DNA of 64,000 nt from Lachnospiraceae bacterium AC2029 (GTDB taxonomy: Bacteria; Bacillota; Clostridia; Lachnospirales; Lachnospiraceae): assembly GCA_000703065.1 (NCBI GenBank), contig JNLK01000001.1:3184001-3248000 (forward strand). The letters run 5' to 3'. Shown here one piece after another: positions 61,379 through 64,000 of the stretch. Each line of letters begins with the position of its first letter. The stretch's first letter is position 1. The notes below the pieces were generated by a model. It was not told the origin of the DNA and did no database searches. It saw nothing but the letters and a program-made list of their open reading frames with translations. The translations under genes were made by a program, and so were the position numbers.

Positions 61379-62749
61379 ATGAGCGAAGAGAATGTTAAGA
61401 CAGGTGGCTGGCGTTCCAACAAATGGGTACGCGCGGCTATCCCGGCACTGCTGCTGCACTGCAGTATCGGTACAGTTTACTGTTGGTCCCTGTTCAGTCA
61501 GAACATCGCGGAGCATATCGGTTTTTCCAAAGGTGCAGTTGAGTGGGCCTTCAGTTTTGCAATCTTCTTCCTTGGAATGTCAGCAGCTTTCCTTGGAAAT
61601 TTTGTAGAGAAGGATATTCATAAGTCCTCGCTCATTGCAACCATCTGCTTTGCTGCAGGTATGGCGCTGACAGGCCTGTTCATTTTCCTTGGAGGCCCCG
61701 GTCAGTCTCTTCATGGCAGTCCTGTGATCCTGATCGGTATATATTTCAGCTATGGTTTCATCATGGGTATCGGCCTCGGTACCGGTTATCTTTCTCCGGT
61801 CAAGACTCTGATGCTCTGGTTCAAGGATCGTAAGGGTCTGGCAACAGGTCTTGCAGTTGCCGGCTTTGGTGCCGCAAAAGCTATCGCAAGCCCGATCATG
61901 GAGTCTCTCCAGAAAAATGTAGGCCTTTACCAGATGTTCTGGATCCTGGCCGGCGTATATTTCGTTATGATGTTTGTCGGACACCTGCTCCTTGCTAAGC
62001 CCGCCGGATGGCATGAGCCCCAGGGTAAGGGTGAGAAGCCGAGCATCATGGCAACACTTAAGACGAAGCCCATTGGCAACTACATCGGTATCTGGCTGAT
62101 GTTCTACATCAATATCACCTGCGGTCTTGCACTGATCTCTCAGGAGAAGATGATCGTTAAGTGTATCGGACTTGCTGCATCTGCAGGTATCATTTCCACC
62201 TTCTCGGCTATCTTCAATGCAGGCGGTCGTCTCGGCTTCTCTGCATGGGCTGATACCATGAAGGATCGTAATACCATTTACAAGCTGATCTTCATCCTGT
62301 CCATCGCATTTACGGCAATCGTAATGGTGACACAGGGTATCAAGACCGGCGAGGGAAATACACTGCTGATCATTCTGGTCATTGCCCTGATCATGGTTGT
62401 AAACGCAGGCTACGGCGGAGGCTTCTCCAATGTGCCGACACTGCTTTCCGATCACTATGGCATGGGTTCCATATCCGCGATCCACGGTATCACACTTTCT
62501 GCATGGGCCTTTGCAGGTCTGACCGGTAACCAGGTGGCTACACTGATCGTTAACAATACCGGTGAATTTATCGAGCGTGTGGATGATGGTAAGATTTCCA
62601 TGGTTAACCCGGTAGGATATCAGAATGTGCTTTACTTCACGCTTGCTCTGTATGTAGTAGCGCTTCTGCTTTGTCTCTTCCTGGTTCGTCCTACGGATAA
62701 GGCTCTGGAGGCTAAGGCCGCAAAGAAGGCTGCAAAGCAGTCCGCATAA
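61379..62749 (+). CDS. OFA family (oxalate/formate antiporter-type) MFS transporter
   Basis: 456 residues from the ATG at 61379 (GAGGAGA upstream); the frame begins earlier inside the terminator, which is rejected. It has twelve TM helices of the major facilitator superfamily. OFA features are HCSIGTVYCWSLFSQNI at the N-terminus, FSKGAVEWAFSFAIFFLGMSAAFLG, YGFIMGIGLGTGYLSPVKTLMLWFKDRKGLATG and, in the C-half, GYGGGFSNVPTLLSDHYG and GMGSISAIHGITLSAWAFAGLTG. Members exchange oxalate/formate or carry other small monocarboxylates; the substrate is not certain. Codon use is strongly biased, which suggests high expression. Confidence 0.9.
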   Translation: MSEENVKTGGWRSNKWVRAAIPALLLHCSIGTVYCWSLFSQNIAEHIGFSKGAVEWAFSFAIFFLGMSAAFLGNFVEKDIHKSSLIATICFAAGMALTGLFIFLGGPGQSLHGSPVILIGIYFSYGFIMGIGLGTGYLSPVKTLMLWFKDRKGLATGLAVAGFGAAKAIASPIMESLQKNVGLYQMFWILAGVYFVMMFVGHLLLAKPAGWHEPQGKGEKPSIMATLKTKPIGNYIGIWLMFYINITCGLALISQEKMIVKCIGLAASAGIISTFSAIFNAGGRLGFSAWADTMKDRNTIYKLIFILSIAFTAIVMVTQGIKTGEGNTLLIILVIALIMVVNAGYGGGFSNVPTLLSDHYGMGSISAIHGITLSAWAFAGLTGNQVATLIVNNTGEFIERVDDGKISMVNPVGYQNVLYFTLALYVVALLLCLFLVRPTDKALEAKAAKKAAKQSA

Positions 62750-62814
62750 TAGACAGGTGATCTGTTCATCGTAGAAAAATGAAAGTGAAATCCCCGTACA
62801 ATCGGCAGATTTTA

Positions 62815-62852
62815 CAAAAAAGAAGAAGTGGTCCCGCACCACTTCTTTTTTT
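62815..62852 (+). terminator. terminator of the OFA transporter gene
   Basis: AGAAGTGGT and ACCACTTCT form a 9-bp stem with a CCCGC loop, flanked by an A run and seven T. Confidence 0.9.
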
Positions 62853-62925
62853 GGTGCAAAACGTGTATAATCATGGAGCATAGCGCCTTTGGGCGGAAAC
62901 GAAAAAAGATACGGAAGAACGGATA

Positions 62926-63645
62926 ATGAAGAAGAAAGCAAAGATCCTGATCGCCGTTGCGATGATCGCTGCTCTGACAGTCGCTCTTGTGATCCTTCTG
63001 CCGGGAAGCGGTAAGGAGGGTGACTCCGGAGAAGCGCCTCCCACGGAGGCGGTGACGGAGGCTGTAACGGAGGCAGTCACAACGGAACAGGCGACGGTGA
63101 CGGAGAGTGCAACTGCATGGGTTCCACCGAGTACCGAGGAACCGACCACGGAGCAGGTGATCGACGGCTCCGGATTCCATAAAGGGAAGCTGGGAAGCAG
63201 CTATGAGATCCCGGAGGGATTTCGCGATGTGTCCCCGGGCAGTACGGAGGACGGATATTACTACATCTATGAAAATCCGGAATATCAGATGACTCTGCAG
63301 GTGGCGGAATTCCGTCTGGAAGAGAAGAACATCAGTTTTGAAACGGAATACACCGTGCTGAAGAACAGGTATAAGAACGATTTGGGAACCACTGTGACCT
63401 GGGATACGAAGGAAGAAAATCATTATGTGTTATCCGGGTACACCGAGGATCGGACCAAGGTGTTCTATGTTGAGGGCTTCAAGCATCCGGACCGGAATGA
63501 GGTTCAGATCTACAGTATTTACCCGAATGACAGTAACAAAGCAACCTGTGATGCCTGCCTGGAAACCCTGCAGGATACGCTTCAGTATAATTTTGTGTCC
63601 GATCCGGGCCGGAATACGGAGGAAGAAGACAGTGAAACCGAGTGA
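62926..63645 (+). CDS. membrane-anchored protein of unknown function
   Basis: 239 residues. The N-terminal TM anchor or uncleaved signal (about 5-26) is followed by a Thr/Glu/Ala/Val-rich linker (EAVTEAVTEAVTTEQATVTESA) to about 80. An outside domain of about 140 residues begins GSSYEIPEGFRDVSPGSTEDGYYYIYENPEYQMTLQV and ends in a short Glu-rich tail. This beta-rich domain resembles lipoprotein-type domains of unknown function that read as 'IPEGF' modules. A TATAAT lies at 62866-62871 after the OFA terminator. The next gene overlaps its end by 14 bases. Confidence 0.65.
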   Translation: MKKKAKILIAVAMIAALTVALVILLPGSGKEGDSGEAPPTEAVTEAVTEAVTTEQATVTESATAWVPPSTEEPTTEQVIDGSGFHKGKLGSSYEIPEGFRDVSPGSTEDGYYYIYENPEYQMTLQVAEFRLEEKNISFETEYTVLKNRYKNDLGTTVTWDTKEENHYVLSGYTEDRTKVFYVEGFKHPDRNEVQIYSIYPNDSNKATCDACLETLQDTLQYNFVSDPGRNTEEEDSETE

Positions 63646-64000
63646 TATCAGTGAGATCAAGCATTTATATCAGTTAGATCCGGAACGCTGCGGGATCCAC
63701 AGGATCAGCGGCTGCTATGTGAACGGAGAGAAGACACGGGTAGTGGAATTCACGGAGAATTTCCTGACACTTCCCGAGGAGGAACGCTTTAAATACCTGG
63801 AGATCTTCCGGAAGACCCTTTCCGGTACCAGAGACAGGAATCTGCTTCTGCTCCGGCCGAGACAGGTACACAGGGAGGATCATTCCGGGGATATGACGGG
63901 AGAAGAGGTGAAGCTTCTTCAGACCCTGATCGAAACGGATCTGAAGGACGAAGCAGTCCTGAAGGAATTCTATGACCGGGTGATCGAACATTTTCAATAT
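63632..64000 (+). CDS. DUF4317-type protein, N-terminal part (runs off the window)
   Basis: The first 123 codons are visible, from a GTG start at 63632 that lies about 9 bases after GGAGGA and overlaps the previous gene by 14 bases. Diagnostic segments: SDISEIKHLYQLDPERCGIHRISGCYVNGEK, LPEEERFKYLEIFRKTLSG, then LKDEAVLKEFYDRVIEHF. These match the start of the DUF4317 family, found mainly in Lachnospiraceae and related Clostridia, with no known function. The window end removes the rest. Confidence 0.8.
   Translation, partial: MKPSDISEIKHLYQLDPERCGIHRISGCYVNGEKTRVVEFTENFLTLPEEERFKYLEIFRKTLSGTRDRNLLLLRPRQVHREDHSGDMTGEEVKLLQTLIETDLKDEAVLKEFYDRVIEHFQY

Noticed and set aside
61580-62941. 453-codon minus-strand frame opposite the OFA transporter
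   Set aside because: Antisense shadow caused by strong codon bias; it also spans the terminator at 62815.

Overview
The window looks like a chromosomal segment of a low-to-mid GC Gram-positive anaerobe of the Clostridia, most probably a Lachnospiraceae-type gut or rumen bacterium. The pointers are TTGACA/TATAAT promoters, strong AGGAGG ribosome sites, several secreted proteins ending in glucan/choline-binding-type cell-wall repeats, an indolepyruvate:ferredoxin oxidoreductase pair, ferredoxin-type aldo/keto reductase, OFA-family transporter and a DUF4317-type protein. This is inferred from gene content; no rRNA, tRNA or CRISPR array was seen.

Left third (1-31.5 kb), accessory and visibly more A+T-rich: an XRE regulator; an ISLre2-type insertion sequence (about 603-2277) with a strongly structured non-coding tail; three cyclic-di-GMP-I (GEMM) riboswitches (about 2412, 2726 and 6765), each behind its own TTGACA-17-TAnTAT promoter; and a large locus of surface proteins. 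The second riboswitch precedes a 1166-residue CHAP/ricin/Ig-like cell-wall protein. The third heads a tight run of six genes (6904-16883), so the whole run is probably under c-di-GMP control. Four of those six are membrane-anchored proteins that share a zinc-ribbon head and TM segment but carry swapped extracellular domains, and all probably start at TTG. Further on are a zinc-ribbon/Sel1 protein, a small Cys-rich protein, a JAMM-like peptidase, an AAA/PD-(D/E)XK protein, two leucine-rich-repeat cell-wall proteins, an amber-interrupted pseudogene, two more membrane-anchored paralogues and a CotH-like cell-wall protein.

Middle (31.6-44.4 kb): mostly housekeeping genes. They include prmA, rsmE, a cysteine desulfurase and thiI, then iorA-iorB, a membrane zinc-finger protein and an aryl-acetate CoA ligase (a probable aromatic amino-acid fermentation route), and a PepD-type dipeptidase. 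Palindromic dispersed repeats, including a 91-bp tandem array, sit in the gaps.

Right third (44.5-64 kb): a REC-GGDEF-REC-HD-GYP protein able in principle to make and break c-di-GMP, divergent from a hybrid histidine kinase through overlapping promoters; then leuS, a GNAT acetyltransferase, an Ldh2-type dehydrogenase, a GH16 lipoprotein, a ferredoxin-type aldo/keto reductase, a MATE exporter with a MocR regulator, an AI-2E-type transporter, an OFA-family transporter, a lipidless anchored protein and a DUF4317-type gene cut by the window end.

The most coherent story is a c-di-GMP circuit. One window holds a turnover enzyme for the second messenger and three riboswitches that sense it. Two of these switches contain an exact complement of their own aptamer core next to a terminator, which predicts OFF switching of the surface proteins at high c-di-GMP. 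A second point of interest is the pseudoknot-capable RNA fold at the 3' end of the ISLre2 element.
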